Positions 36,659 through 45,917 of a DNA stretch of 64,000 nt are shown here, piece after piece. The DNA lies in the NCBI GenBank assembly GCA_948567375.1, contig OX419756.1, positions 26,514,552-26,578,551 on the forward strand, read 5' to 3'. Position numbers and translations under genes: made by a program. Numbering within the stretch: the stretch's first letter is position 1; each line of letters begins with the position of its first letter. The stretch is from Lunularia cruciata. Its lineage: Eukaryota > Streptophyta > Marchantiopsida > Lunulariales > Lunulariaceae. The notes beneath the pieces were generated by a model. It was not told the origin of the DNA. It was given only the letters and a program-made list of their open reading frames with translations, and ran no database searches.

Positions 36659-39600
36659 TCAAGTACATCTAGGACATAACCACTGTCCTTGAGGAACCAT
36701 CGTGAGGGGAGGAGTCATACATGCCATATGCCATCCTCTCGAACAGCTATCACACACTAACATAGTAGCAGCTCCACCAGAAGAGCCACATAACATACAC
36801 CTCAAGCCTGCACGTACAAGTGCCAAGCTTGGGTCCATAGTACCATCAATGTTTGGGAGGTGGCATGGCGCACAATTGCGCACATGATCCTTCCAAACAA
36901 CACCATCACGTCCTTCTAACACAAGGACTCCAGATGGCAAAACCTCGCGCACTCTCAAGATAGTGCGGCCTGTAGAAACATCAAGTGTCGTCGGTGCTAT
37001 CTGCTGCAGATATACATAGTCGCCTGGATGAAATCGACGGATCGAGGGTCTATAACCTCCTCCTCGAATGGTAGCATAGCGTAAAGTATCTCTATGCTGA
37101 GCAATCGCCAAGTTCTCGAAGGCCATTGGCATCACTCTCCGAAAGATCTCTGCCCGCTGAGAACATGCGCTCATCCATACATCAGGGTCATCCAAGTCCA
37201 AAACTACAATAGCATCTTGACGAATGGCTGCAGGTAAATCTGGATCTCGTCCATAGAGTAGAAAGTATGGAGAGAAGGATGCTAAGGAGGCTTGCCGGCT
37301 GAACCGATAGCCCATGGCCAACCAAGGTAACTGGAGATCCCAATCTCCCAAGTGGCCTCTCTGCAAACCATACTTTCGCAATCCTCTCTTCACCGTCTGA
37401 ACCACTCTCTCTACTAAGCCATCTGCCTCAGGGTGATCTCGGGATGTAGTACGATGATCAATCAAAGCCTTGTCACACAAGACCTGAAACTCTCCCAAGA
37501 ACTCTGTACCCTGATCAGTCAAAACCTCAGCTGGTGCACCAAAATGACTAAGAACTCGATCCAGGAACGAGTAAGCTGTCCCTTCACTAGACTTGTCAGG
37601 AAGTGCCACCAACTCAATCCACTTGGAGAAGTGCTCCACCATCACCAAAACATACCGATGATGTCTCACAGTCAGCGGTAAAGGTCCGGCGAAGTCCAAA
37701 CTCCAACGGTAACCCAATCCCATGATAGGTAATGGGTGTAACTGTGGCGTAGGAGCATTGAATGATGCTCTAACTCGGTCACAAACCACACATCTGGCAA
37801 CAAATTGCTGTACCTCGGTCTGCATACCGCGCCACCAATAATGACTCTGGAGTAAGCTATATGTACGCTTTACTCCAAAATGTCCTAGCTCCTCATGAGC
37901 ATGACTAACCAACTGTGGTCTCTGTGATGGAAGTGGTACTACTCGCACTCTACCATCCTCCCATACACTCAAAAGGTGTCTACCCTCCAATCTGAACCGT
38001 CTGGCTCGCTGAAGAACACGGTCTCTCTCCTTGGCCCCAATTGTGCCACCCACAACACCAGTGCGAAGATAGTCCATCACTAAGACATCATCATGAATGT
38101 CTCGCTGGACTGTACCAATATCTTCACTCTCTGGATCTGTGACCTCAATAACTCCTCCTGTATGCGCTGAGAGAGATACCACCAATGTCTCTGCAAATAT
38201 ACACAGAAAGGCTGATGCATGCCAACCTGGCACCATCTCCTCATCTGTCTCACCATGCCAACGTGCTCCGGTCTGATCCTGCTGGCTGGGACATGGGTTT
38301 CTACTCAACCCATCTGCATCACGGTTCACCACTCCAGGTCTGTGAACAACCGTGAAATCATACTCCTGTAAAATTAGAGCCCATCGTGCAAGCTTCCCTG
38401 AAAGCTTGTCGGACTCCATCAACCACTTTAGCGGCTGATGATCAGTGATGAGAGTGAAGGGGTTACCAAATAGGTAACATCGGAAATGTACTACTGCCCA
38501 AACTGCTGCCAAGCACTCTCCCTCATATGAACTATACTGCGCCTCCGCTGAATTGTTGGAGCGACTAGCATAGGCCACCACAAACTCCTTCTCCTCATCA
38601 TCATGCTGGGTGAGCATCGCTCCAAGCCCCAACATACTCCAATCAGTGTGAACCTGAAATGGTCGTCCCCTGATCGGTCTCCTCAAAATAGGAGCAGATG
38701 TCAACCTCTCCTTGAGCTCTACAAAAGCTCTCTCCTGCTCATCTCCCCAACACCACTCCTGTGTAAGCTTGGTCAGCTTCGTCAAGGCCTTGGCAATGGC
38801 ACTAAATCCTCTAACATAGCGGCGATAGAAGTTCGCCAACCCAAGGAATGCTCGCACTCTGCTCACATCCGTAGGCCGAGGAATACGTGCAATAGCCTCC
38901 ACCTTGGTCTGCTGAACACCAAGTCCTCCAGGGTAGATAGTGTGACCCAAATACTCAACCTGCTCATGGAAGAACCTACACTTCCCAGGATGTAATTTGA
39001 GTCCATGAGATCTCAACCTCTCAAACACCTCCAACAACTGTCTCTCATGCTCCTCCACAGTAGTGCTATACACCAAAATGTCATCAATATAGCACCGAGC
39101 AAAATCCAGTCCAGCTAGGATCCTATCCATGACCCTCTGGAACTCAGCAGAAGCATTCTTCAACCCAAATGGTAAGAATCTCCACTGATATAACACATCC
39201 TTGCCGTGAGGATCAATAGCCCAAAATGTTGTCTTGGACTTATCTTCCTCCCTGATCGGCAACTGATGATATCCCGCTCGAAGATCCAAAGTACTGAAGA
39301 CCTTTGCATGCCCAATCGCATCAAAAATCTCCTCCGGTGTAGGCATGGCATACCGATCAGCCCTGGTCTGTCGGTTGATAGGACGGTAATCTCCACACAT
39401 TCGCCTATCTGTATAGTTGCCATGCATATCCTTCTTGGCTGGCATCACTGTCGCTGATGCATACTCTCCATGTGAAATCTCCACCAAACCAGCCTCAAAA
39501 AGGTCACTACTCCGGCTCTGAATCAATGTCCTCTCCATCTCACTATATCGATAAGGACGTCGGAAAACAGGTGTGTCGCTAGTCAGCTCAATCCGTATAC

Positions 39601-39772
39601 CAGGTCCCTTCAGAGCACCCAAATCCTTCATACTGAAGGCAAAACAACTCGTGTGACTCCTCAAGAACCTCCAAACCCTCCGTCTTTCCTCTCCAGTAAG
39701 CTTGGGTCCAAGATCTGGCTCCCAAGTATCCTTTGTAACTGTAGTAGGAGTGGAAGACGTACTGACTGGCTG
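36659..39772 (-). CDS. element F pol: RT, RNase H, integrase, PHD finger
   Basis: Open from just after the amber codon at 39775 to TGA at 36659. No ATG occurs until SMKDLG, already at the edge of RT, so independent initiation is unlikely and readthrough from the methyltransferase frame (same phase) is the natural source. Counting from 39664, RT has MCGDYRPIN near 89, FSTLDLRAGYHQ near 123, FLPFGLKNA near 163 and the catalytic YIDD at 192-195. RNase H has HTDWS, the Glu in SYEGE and ITDHQPLKWL. Integrase has the zinc finger SHAHEELGH...CVVCD, then LDFAGPL, LTDQGTEF and ADGLVER, supplying D, D and E. The last 47 residues (36802-36662) form a PHD finger with C4HC3 spacing, CMLC, CDSC, WHMAC and CPRC, where other lineages have a chromodomain. 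It probably reads histone H3 tails during integration; that is inference. Confidence 0.9.
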   Translation of the reverse strand, partial: QPVSTSSTPTTVTKDTWEPDLGPKLTGEERRRVWRFLRSHTSCFAFSMKDLGALKGPGIRIELTSDTPVFRRPYRYSEMERTLIQSRSSDLFEAGLVEISHGEYASATVMPAKKDMHGNYTDRRMCGDYRPINRQTRADRYAMPTPEEIFDAIGHAKVFSTLDLRAGYHQLPIREEDKSKTTFWAIDPHGKDVLYQWRFLPFGLKNASAEFQRVMDRILAGLDFARCYIDDILVYSTTVEEHERQLLEVFERLRSHGLKLHPGKCRFFHEQVEYLGHTIYPGGLGVQQTKVEAIARIPRPTDVSRVRAFLGLANFYRRYVRGFSAIAKALTKLTKLTQEWCWGDEQERAFVELKERLTSAPILRRPIRGRPFQVHTDWSMLGLGAMLTQHDDEEKEFVVAYASRSNNSAEAQYSSYEGECLAAVWAVVHFRCYLFGNPFTLITDHQPLKWLMESDKLSGKLARWALILQEYDFTVVHRPGVVNRDADGLSRNPCPSQQDQTGARWHGETDEEMVPGWHASAFLCIFAETLVVSLSAHTGGVIEVTDPESEDIGTVQRDIHDDVLVMDYLRTGVVGGTIGAKERDRVLQRARRFRLEGRHLLSVWEDGRVRVVPLPSQRPQLVSHAHEELGHFGVKRTYSLLQSHYWWRGMQTEVQQFVARCVVCDRVRASFNAPTPQLHPLPIMGLGYRWSLDFAGPLPLTVRHHRYVLVMVEHFSKWIELVALPDKSSEGTAYSFLDRVLSHFGAPAEVLTDQGTEFLGEFQVLCDKALIDHRTTSRDHPEADGLVERVVQTVKRGLRKYGLQRGHLGDWDLQLPWLAMGYRFSRQASLASFSPYFLLYGRDPDLPAAIRQDAIVVLDLDDPDVWMSACSQRAEIFRRVMPMAFENLAIAQHRDTLRYATIRGGGYRPSIRRFHPGDYVYLQQIAPTTLDVSTGRTILRVREVLPSGVLVLEGRDGVVWKDHVRNCAPCHLPNIDGTMDPSLALVRAGLRCMLCGSSGGAATMLVCDSCSRGWHMACMTPPLTMVPQGQWLCPRCT

Positions 39773-39775
39773 CTA
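39767..39775 (-). promoter_or_regulatory. amber codon in CAR-YYA readthrough context between methyltransferase and RT
   Basis: In sense UAG CAG CCA, following GGCCCAGGG. The frames before and after are in the same phase. The six bases after UAG fit the CAR-YYA rule known from tobamoviruses. Element A keeps the same codon and the same six bases at 27459-27467 although the surrounding sequence has diverged. Confidence 0.7.
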
Positions 39776-41656
39776 CCCTGGGCCCTTGGGAGCAATGGTG
39801 TCATGCTCCCGACCACTAGAGGTCCCAACCTCTGTGTGAAAAACTCCCTCCACTCTGGCTGCAAGCTCCATACGTCCTCTGGCTGCATCCCATGTGGACC
39901 AAGGGTGTAATCCAAGTAGCCCACGCTCACCTGGATGGACTCCAAGTAGACCACTCTCCCTAGTAGCTACTGGATGTGTCCCAAGAATACCATGTCCACT
40001 TGGTCCATCGCCCCCAGCATGTGCCTGAATCATCTTGATAGACACAGGGCTCACAAGTGTCCGAGTGGTGATGCCTATCAAGCGCATCCTACGCTGCTCT
40101 GCCAAACCAAGGCTCACAATCCAGGTCAAACAGTTCAGGTCCATAGCCTGACCTAACACCTGACGCCTGGATGCCTCTGACACTGCTGGAACAGCGGTAA
40201 TACCAGTGCGAAAACCCATCGCCCGCTCTCTCTCATCAGCATTGGGCTCCACCAACTGCTGTAACTGTGAGTCCCAAACAAGTCCAGGTCCTCCCTCTCG
40301 AAAAGCATGAGAGCTTGGGAAACTCATGAGTGTGGGAAATGCAGCTCTAGGCTGTCCAACTAGGTTCACCACTGCCATAGGTGACCTATCAGCCACTACC
40401 ACTGTCTGAGACTGACGCCCAACATCCAAGATATCATCAACAAGGATGTGGTCAAGTCGCTGAATCCCATCATAACTACGCTGTAGAACCTCTCTGGGTA
40501 AAAGGTTCGTCCACCAAAGACGAAGACGATGAGCCCGTGATCCCACTCTGGCTGCATCTAACAATACAGCAGGTCCCATCCATGAATGGACCTGATGTGT
40601 ACTCGCCACCACTCTAGTGCGAGAATCACCCATCAATGGAACGTTCTCCAAAAGGTAAGCTGGAGAAACAGACTGATGAACCTGGAGATGTCGTAATATC
40701 CGTAACATCTCCCAAAACACACCAGAATGAGGATCCTGAAGAACCAAACCGCGGCCCGCACGTGTATGTCCCTGACATGGCCATCCAAAAATCACCAAGT
40801 GAATAGGCCCATGTCTCTCTAGGTCATGCGCCCCCAGTAAGGAAATGTCTCCTGGTAAGGCCTTCTGGTAACCTCTGACTGCTGACATCGGTAATAACTC
40901 CGGATACCGATAGGCCAAGTGTGCCACATGATGTAGAGAGACTCGCCTAGCAGTCTCATCTCTCTCTACATACAAGTACCTTTGTACTCGGATACCCGCC
41001 TGTAACACCGCAGCTAGTCCGGTGCTGATCCCACCAAACAACTCCAATAGGCATATCCCCTCTACTGGGTACTGCCAAGCAATGAGTGTGGTATCCAGAG
41101 GTGTCAAAGCAATCGCCTCTGGAGGCTCATCCTCACACTCATCCCCTAATGGTACGAAGGCTCCACTCCAAGCCTGCTGCACCAACTGATCTGCATGCTG
41201 CTGCAATGCCTCCTCTGAACTCCACAATGGAACATCCAAGGTGGATGGAACAATCCCACTCGTACTCCATAGCCGAGTGATCTCCTCTGGTACTGGAGTA
41301 TCCTCTGCATGGGCGTTCCCCTCCAACAAGTCACCAGGCCAAGTAACTGCACCGCTGAAAGCCAAAACTGATGCTGCCATGGTCCCGGACTGTAGTGAGC
41401 CAAGACTGCCACTACTAAAGCGTACTGGTAGGCGACATACCCGTCCCTCACCAGACTGCCAACCAGGTCTATAAGAGGTTGTCTCCTCCCAATAGTCAAT
41501 ACTGAAACCCATGGGGTATAACACTGCTCCCCCAACTAGCACATCATATGACTTAGCTATCGTCGCAATAGCCTGAGCTCTCACCACCGAGCTATCAGTC
41601 GGATGACCAGGCTGAACCTGGACAACAAGCTCTCCACGTGTGATGTACTGTGTCAA
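39773..41656 (-). CDS. C5 cytosine DNA methyltransferase domain of element F, with protease C-terminal part
   Basis: A 627-codon open frame without its own ATG start, part of the polyprotein. Residues 1-60 finish the protease (YDVLVGGAVLYPMG). From about 200 to 515 lies a complete C5 methyltransferase in canonical order: motif I LELFGGISTG (204-213), acidic motif II ERD (231-233), motif IV GWPCQ with the catalytic Cys 294, motif VI ENVP (337-340), motif VIII AHRLRLWWTN (375-384) with RxR, a target-recognition stretch, FPTLMSFPSS near 440, and motif X VLGQAMDLN near 500. Such enzymes transfer methyl from S-adenosylmethionine to C5 of cytosine in DNA. The wording of motifs I, VI and VIII resembles DNMT3-type enzymes; motif order is not rearranged, unlike plant DRM. 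All catalytic residues I can check are present. Frame ends at the amber codon. Methylation of its own cDNA or target site is a possible role. Confidence 0.9.
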   Translation of the reverse strand: MTQYITRGELVVQVQPGHPTDSSVVRAQAIATIAKSYDVLVGGAVLYPMGFSIDYWEETTSYRPGWQSGEGRVCRLPVRFSSGSLGSLQSGTMAASVLAFSGAVTWPGDLLEGNAHAEDTPVPEEITRLWSTSGIVPSTLDVPLWSSEEALQQHADQLVQQAWSGAFVPLGDECEDEPPEAIALTPLDTTLIAWQYPVEGICLLELFGGISTGLAAVLQAGIRVQRYLYVERDETARRVSLHHVAHLAYRYPELLPMSAVRGYQKALPGDISLLGAHDLERHGPIHLVIFGWPCQGHTRAGRGLVLQDPHSGVFWEMLRILRHLQVHQSVSPAYLLENVPLMGDSRTRVVASTHQVHSWMGPAVLLDAARVGSRAHRLRLWWTNLLPREVLQRSYDGIQRLDHILVDDILDVGRQSQTVVVADRSPMAVVNLVGQPRAAFPTLMSFPSSHAFREGGPGLVWDSQLQQLVEPNADERERAMGFRTGITAVPAVSEASRRQVLGQAMDLNCLTWIVSLGLAEQRRMRLIGITTRTLVSPVSIKMIQAHAGGDGPSGHGILGTHPVATRESGLLGVHPGERGLLGLHPWSTWDAARGRMELAARVEGVFHTEVGTSSGREHDTIAPKGPG

Positions 41657-41669
41657 ACCACCACCAAGA

Positions 41670-42817
41670 GATGTCTAGATCTGAAATGGACACCTCTCCA
41701 CATCGGTCTTCCGTAACTCCAGACCAACAACTGCAGCCTTCCCCAACATAAGGGGCTACGCACCAGAGTCTAACAAGACTCTATGTGGTGTATAGACCTT
41801 CCCTGAAGGTCCCACCAAACAAAAAATCCCCCTCTGGTTATCCAATAGGACAACACCAGGTGTAAACCGCGCTCTCTCAAAGGCCGGTCTAGCTGGCAAC
41901 TCCTCCAGTCTAGCCGCTGCTGCCTGCCATAAACCACTGGTCGCTGAACAGATCCCATGCTCCTCAACCAAGTCAGCTCCACTACCAACCACCTCTGCTC
42001 TAGTAGTAGGAACTGCACCATCCCTACTCTCACACAACGTGGCAGCCAACCGGAACACTGGGGCTGGGTCAACTCCCAATGTAAACATGTCACTGGCTGA
42101 AAATAAAGGATGCCACATAATCAGCTGAGCCGCCCCCAACATCATGCTAGACTCAGTCTGTGTAGTAGCAGGTGGCTGACTAGCAGGTACTCCATCAGGT
42201 ACTCCCACACCTGCACTGGGACGTCTAGGAACCATGGATGTTGTCTGCAATGCCTCAAATAGCGTGAAAGACTGGGGAAGTCTGACTTGTCTCCCAACCT
42301 CTCCTCTCTGTGGGTCCAACTCCACTGATGCTCCTCTAGGCTCTGGAGCACGTACTGCACTCCTAGTCACTGCTGCAGATGCATCCACCTGTGCTGCTCC
42401 GCACATGAAGTCCAAAGCATCTCTATCACCAGCATATGAGGTGGAAGCCTCAACATCCGAATCTGATCTCCTCTGAGCAATAGCCATACTAGCCAATCTC
42501 TGCTCCAACTGCTCAATCCGAGTAGCCATAGTTGTGTCAGAAGTAAGGGCAGGTACTGCACCCCTACTAGGTGTAGATCCTCTACCACCACCTCTACCAC
42601 CTTGTCCTCCATGAACTGGAGCTCCTCTACTACCTGCCATAGCAGCCCTACCACTCCGTAACTCCGGGTGTAGGTCAAAACACCGGTCACTAGTGTGACC
42701 AAATCTGTGGCAATGCTCACACTGGCTGTGATGCACCAGAGGTATCAGGTCCGCTGCCCTGAGTACACTCTCTCCTATGGTGAGGTCCACCACAAGTCCA
42801 ACAAGCAACACCACCAC
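41670..42817 (-). pseudogene. element F second zinc knuckle and protease start
   Basis: The open part (42817-41756, 353 codons) has CEHCHRFGHTSDRC (C-X2-C-X4-H-X4-C) near 42720, a Gly/Arg-rich stretch, IEQLEQRLASMA (possible short coiled coil) near 42515, and at its end the protease active site LLDSGA. A TAG follows directly (41758-41756); a second TAG lies near 41675. A has GAG and GAA at these places, so both are recent nonsense changes. The phase differs from gag upstream by a deletion near 42800. Confidence 0.7.
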
Positions 42818-42819
42818 TC

Positions 42820-43889
42820 ACTGGCTGCTGCTGACCCGAAAATGAGGGTAAGGGTCTAACTCCACTAGGCCCTCCACTCGCTCCATAGGATCTGGGCTGT
42901 CCACCCTGTCCTCAAAAACCAACTGGGCGTGGTGCACTCTGCTGCACTCTAGAAGAAGTCACAACCGTGGATGAGGTCTCTCTACCAAATCCAGCTGTCA
43001 CCACTCTCTCCTCCACCATGTTGAGCTCAATACGCTCAGCCAAACCAAAGACTACTGCCAAAGTGGGCGAAGTAGCCTGCAACAACGTAGCATCACGAAC
43101 TCTATGTCGCAACTCCCTGTCCAGTATCCCATACCAAAACTGGACTGCCTGGGCCTCAGTAACTCCCTGAGTGAAACTGATTAGCCGCCTCATGCGAGTG
43201 TATGCCTCGCGTAGGCTCTCTCCAGCCTTCCGCTGGAACTCCTGCAAGCTCCTCAACTTGTCAGTCCGCACTCCTTGGTAGTTCTGCCTCAAACATAGGA
43301 AGAACTCAACCATGGGGTTAAACCCCGGTACCACACCACCTCCTGCAGCGGTACCTCCACTCGTAGTAGCACTATCTCCAGCTAGTGCACCTCCACTAGC
43401 TCCACCAACACTACTCGAGCTAGAACTCGTAGGTACAGCCGACCTACTCCTGGCCACCAAACCTGAAGTGATGGAGACATAGTGAGGAGACCAATACTGT
43501 CTCCATAACTCAATCTCCAAATGAGCTCTCTTGAACTCATGGTAGTCGTCCATCGGTGGACCCTCCAAGTGCTAAAACAACCCCTTCCATGCCATGAAGG
43601 GTGTGAACAAAGTCGGGTTCCGCATCTGCTGCAGATCACACCAACTATCGAACTCCTAGATGAAGTCATCCAACTCAATGGTACCCACTGTACCAGAGTA
43701 ACGCCTAGGGCCTTTGGAGGCCCCATAAATCTCGTCCATGTCCCACAACAACGGTGCGGACACACCAAGTGCACTCTCAACTGAATCAGCTCCTGTGTCG
43801 AACTCCAACTCAGAGTCAATCTCCTCCCTCATTGGGACCTGAGATACAGGCTGATACCGAGTACCACTCCGAGTAAACCCATTGTGTAC
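42820..43889 (-). pseudogene. element F gag, broken by element C and by stops
   Basis: The acidic N-terminal block EEIDSELEFDTGADSVESALG is near 43830, followed by TAG at 43658-43656 and another TAG at 43571-43569 that is also present in A. The helical gag region MDDYHEFKRAHLEIEL..., a Ser/Gly-rich linker, and a capsid-like part to RPVGF come next, then TGA at 42914-42912, where A has CAA; an ancestral CGA explains both. The first knuckle CWTC....H...C lies near 42800. The first codons lie beyond element C at 51731-51772, where the expected ATG ATG is ACG ACG. Confidence 0.7.
43886..43889. repeat. target-site duplication GTAC, left of element C
   Basis: GTAC here and at 51727-51730; removing one copy rejoins F gag as ...GCAGTACACAATGGG, which matches A near 23355. 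Confidence 0.75.
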
Positions 43890-44581
43890 TGTAACACCCA
43901 TTTGTGCATGTGTGTGGTATTGTGATATTTAGCTTGGTATTACAAGTACTTAAGAGATATTATTTATATAGAGATAAAGGATGGTTCTATATTAGTCATG
44001 GTTAGCTAAAGTTAGTCATAGCTAAGATAGATGGGACCTTACTTTAGAGGAAGTAGAAAAGATGAGCACCACTATTTTGGATTTTAGTGTGTTGACTTGG
44101 TATTATTCCTAGGTGTTTGGCTTTGGGGAAAGAGTTGAGAACTCTTGGGCCCGCAAGCCTTTTTGTTTTGGATTCTTCTTTAGTCCAAGGATAGCCCATG
44201 TGAAGGAATCCTTGCTTTAGTGGTTGGGTCAAGATAAGACCACATGCTTAGGGGAATATGCCCATGTGAATGGATATTCCTTTCTACTTTTTGACTTTAC
44301 TTGACTTTTAGTCTAGTAACTTGAGTTACTACGGTAATTAGTAACTTTGGTACGTAACTATTTCACAAGTATATAAACAAGGAGTGAGGAGGTACTCATC
44401 ATCCTTTCATTTGCAACTATCTCTCTCTCATTGAGTTCTCTAGTGAGCAATGTCTTGAGTCTTGGAGTGTTAGCCTTGGAGGAGTATGATGGAGTTGGGG
44501 TTCCTTGCCTTCTTAGTCCATGGTGCGCTACCATAATAGCCATCAGAGGTTCATCCTGAGTGAGAGACAGGCCGGCTCACA
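43890..44581 (+). repeat. 5' LTR of element C
   Basis: TGTAACACCC ... GGCTCACA. Identical, as far as I can read, to 51035-51726. A TATA-like TATATAAACAAGGAG is at 44371. It contains minus-strand frames of 62 and 61 codons that are repeated in the other LTR; these are not taken as genes. Confidence 0.95.
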
Positions 44582-44584
44582 TTT

Positions 44585-44604
44585 TTGGTTCCGTTGCCGG
44601 GACC
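44585..44604 (+). promoter_or_regulatory. primer-binding site of element C, tRNA-Asp type
   Basis: TGGTTCCGTTGCCGGGAC, four bases after the LTR, resembles the tRNA-Asp primer site TGGCGCCGTTGCCGGGGA common in Athila/Tat elements, with a few mismatches. Confidence 0.7.
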
Positions 44605-44622
44605 TCTCTAGAAGGCAAGATA

Positions 44623-44793
44623 ATGTTCCGCGTCCAATTCTACATTAGGCAGAAGGAGGCTATGAGAGCTCACTTGGAGAGAACATTAGGAGAGGAGAGG
44701 GCTGAACTTATGTTAGAGAACCAAGATCCATTTGTATACCCTGTAGTTCATTATGATGTCTTTGAGGTGATTTTGTACATCTTGTACACATGA
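44623..44793 (+). CDS. leader small ORF C-a (56 residues), MR..L / LG.E / YIL family
   Basis: The first ATG after the primer site of C. The protein has a charged first half (MFRVQFYIRQKEAMRAHLE) and a hydrophobic end (PVVHYDVFEV, then LYILYT). It aligns along its length with C-b (45918), D-a (54626) and D-b (54852): a MR..L block, LGEE, a P-x-V-x-P-x-V-x-Y block and a C-terminal IL-Y-IL(Y/L) before the stop. Since the LTRs of C are identical, the frame has had little time to decay. No known domain recognised. It may encode a membrane-associating peptide, act as a regulatory upstream ORF, or be the first exon of a spliced product. Confidence 0.5.
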   Translation: MFRVQFYIRQKEAMRAHLERTLGEERAELMLENQDPFVYPVVHYDVFEVILYILYT

Positions 44794-45456
44794 GAGGAAT
44801 TGGAGAGATTGTGTGAGGTGGATTGCAGATTTTGGGGATTAAGGTGATTTTGGGCAAAATCTCAAGTTTGAGATCTGGACTTGAGAATTCTACACATGAT
44901 AGCTTGGGTTATCTTTCAGTTAGCACACTTGAAATTATTGAGAGAGCTTCTATGCGCACTGGGCTAGAATTTTTGAAAGTTGATAGGGTAAAGTGCTCCC
45001 GCAACTGCATGCTCTCTGGAAAATTGTACAGAGTCTGCCATTTCTTCAATTTTCAGTGAATTGTCCTGAAAATTTCCAAGAAAATTCAGTGCATTGTATC
45101 CTACCTGCTGCCACAAAAATTAGAGAGAAATCGTTTTTGCGCATGGCGTGATGAGTTTTTGAAGTGAGGGGGGTGATTTTCAGACCAAATCTGAAATATG
45201 GGTGCTGAATAGAAAGGTGTCTAGGCCAAATGGCTCAATGAAAAGATCTGAAATTTTGCAGGGAGGGACGCCCTGGAGTTGTGATCAAGTGTGCAAAATT
45301 TCAGAGGACTGTGACGTATTGGTTGGGAGATTTGAATGACATTGTGAGGAAGGGTCAATTCTACAGAGTGGAGATCTCATGCATGAGAAGTTTGAGATCA
45401 ACAAAAAGCATGTTTGAGTGTTTAGATTCATCTTGGGGAACATGGAGAGTCATTAA

Positions 45457-45915
45457 GAGTGGAAATTGAGATTATGCAAGGTTCCCCAAGGGTTTGAGGT
45501 GATTGTAGGGGTGGATTTGAGGAAAAGAGAGTTTACAATAGAATTTGAAGAGAGTGTTGAGAGGATCCAAAAACCTACACCACTTGGAGGAAAGAGTGAG
45601 TCTAAGTGCTTTCTATGTGGAGAGAAGGGACATAAGGCAAGTTCATGTCCATTGACCTTTGAGAGCAAGAGATTGAGGGAAAGGAGAGGCTTACTTGACT
45701 TGGGTTTGCATGTTGGACCTTCTTCACCAAGATTGGGAGGGAGAAGATCTAAGACCAAAGAGTTGTGTGAGGTTTGTGGAGTTGAAGGACTTCCAAAAGG
45801 ACATGAGTGTAGTGGAGTAAAAGCACTTTTGGAAACTTTGGTGAAGGATCTTGGAGAGAGTCTTAGTACAGCTACAGAAATACTATCACCTTCATCAGCT
45901 AGTTCTCAAGATTAG
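45457..45915 (+). CDS. leader zinc-knuckle frame of element C without ATG
   Basis: Open for about 150 codons but without any methionine. It has a VGVDLRKREFTIEFEESV block, a perfect zinc knuckle CFLCGEKGHKASSC (C-X2-C-X4-H-X4-C) near 45610, a Leu/Arg-rich stretch, and a second Cys/His group CEVCGVEGLPKGHEC near 45765. The layout resembles the region around the knuckle of DUF4283-type retroelement proteins. The lack of a start suggests splicing, frameshifting from 45281-45469, or decay inherited from the parent element. It stops two bases before the start of C-b. It is separate from the gag knuckle at 47003. Confidence 0.45.
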   Translation, partial: EWKLRLCKVPQGFEVIVGVDLRKREFTIEFEESVERIQKPTPLGGKSESKCFLCGEKGHKASSCPLTFESKRLRERRGLLDLGLHVGPSSPRLGGRRSKTKELCEVCGVEGLPKGHECSGVKALLETLVKDLGESLSTATEILSPSSASSQD

Positions 45916-45917
45916 TG

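Noticed and set aside
39773-41656. The methyltransferase as a bacterial restriction-modification enzyme or a contaminant
   Set aside because: It is embedded in frame between retroelement protease and RT, and a decayed copy occupies the same place in A.
39773-41656. The methyltransferase as a plant DRM gene captured in its rearranged form
   Set aside because: Motifs run I, IV, VI, VIII, X in canonical order; DRM order is permuted.
36702-43784. Several plus-strand frames of 60-130 codons opposite F pol, methyltransferase and gag
   Set aside because: Antisense shadows of a GC-richer coding strand; no start context, no domain.
44044-44543. Minus-strand frames of 62 and 61 codons in the left LTR of C, repeated at 51189-51688
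   Set aside because: They are identical only because the LTRs are identical; no domain, and they overlap promoter-type sequence.
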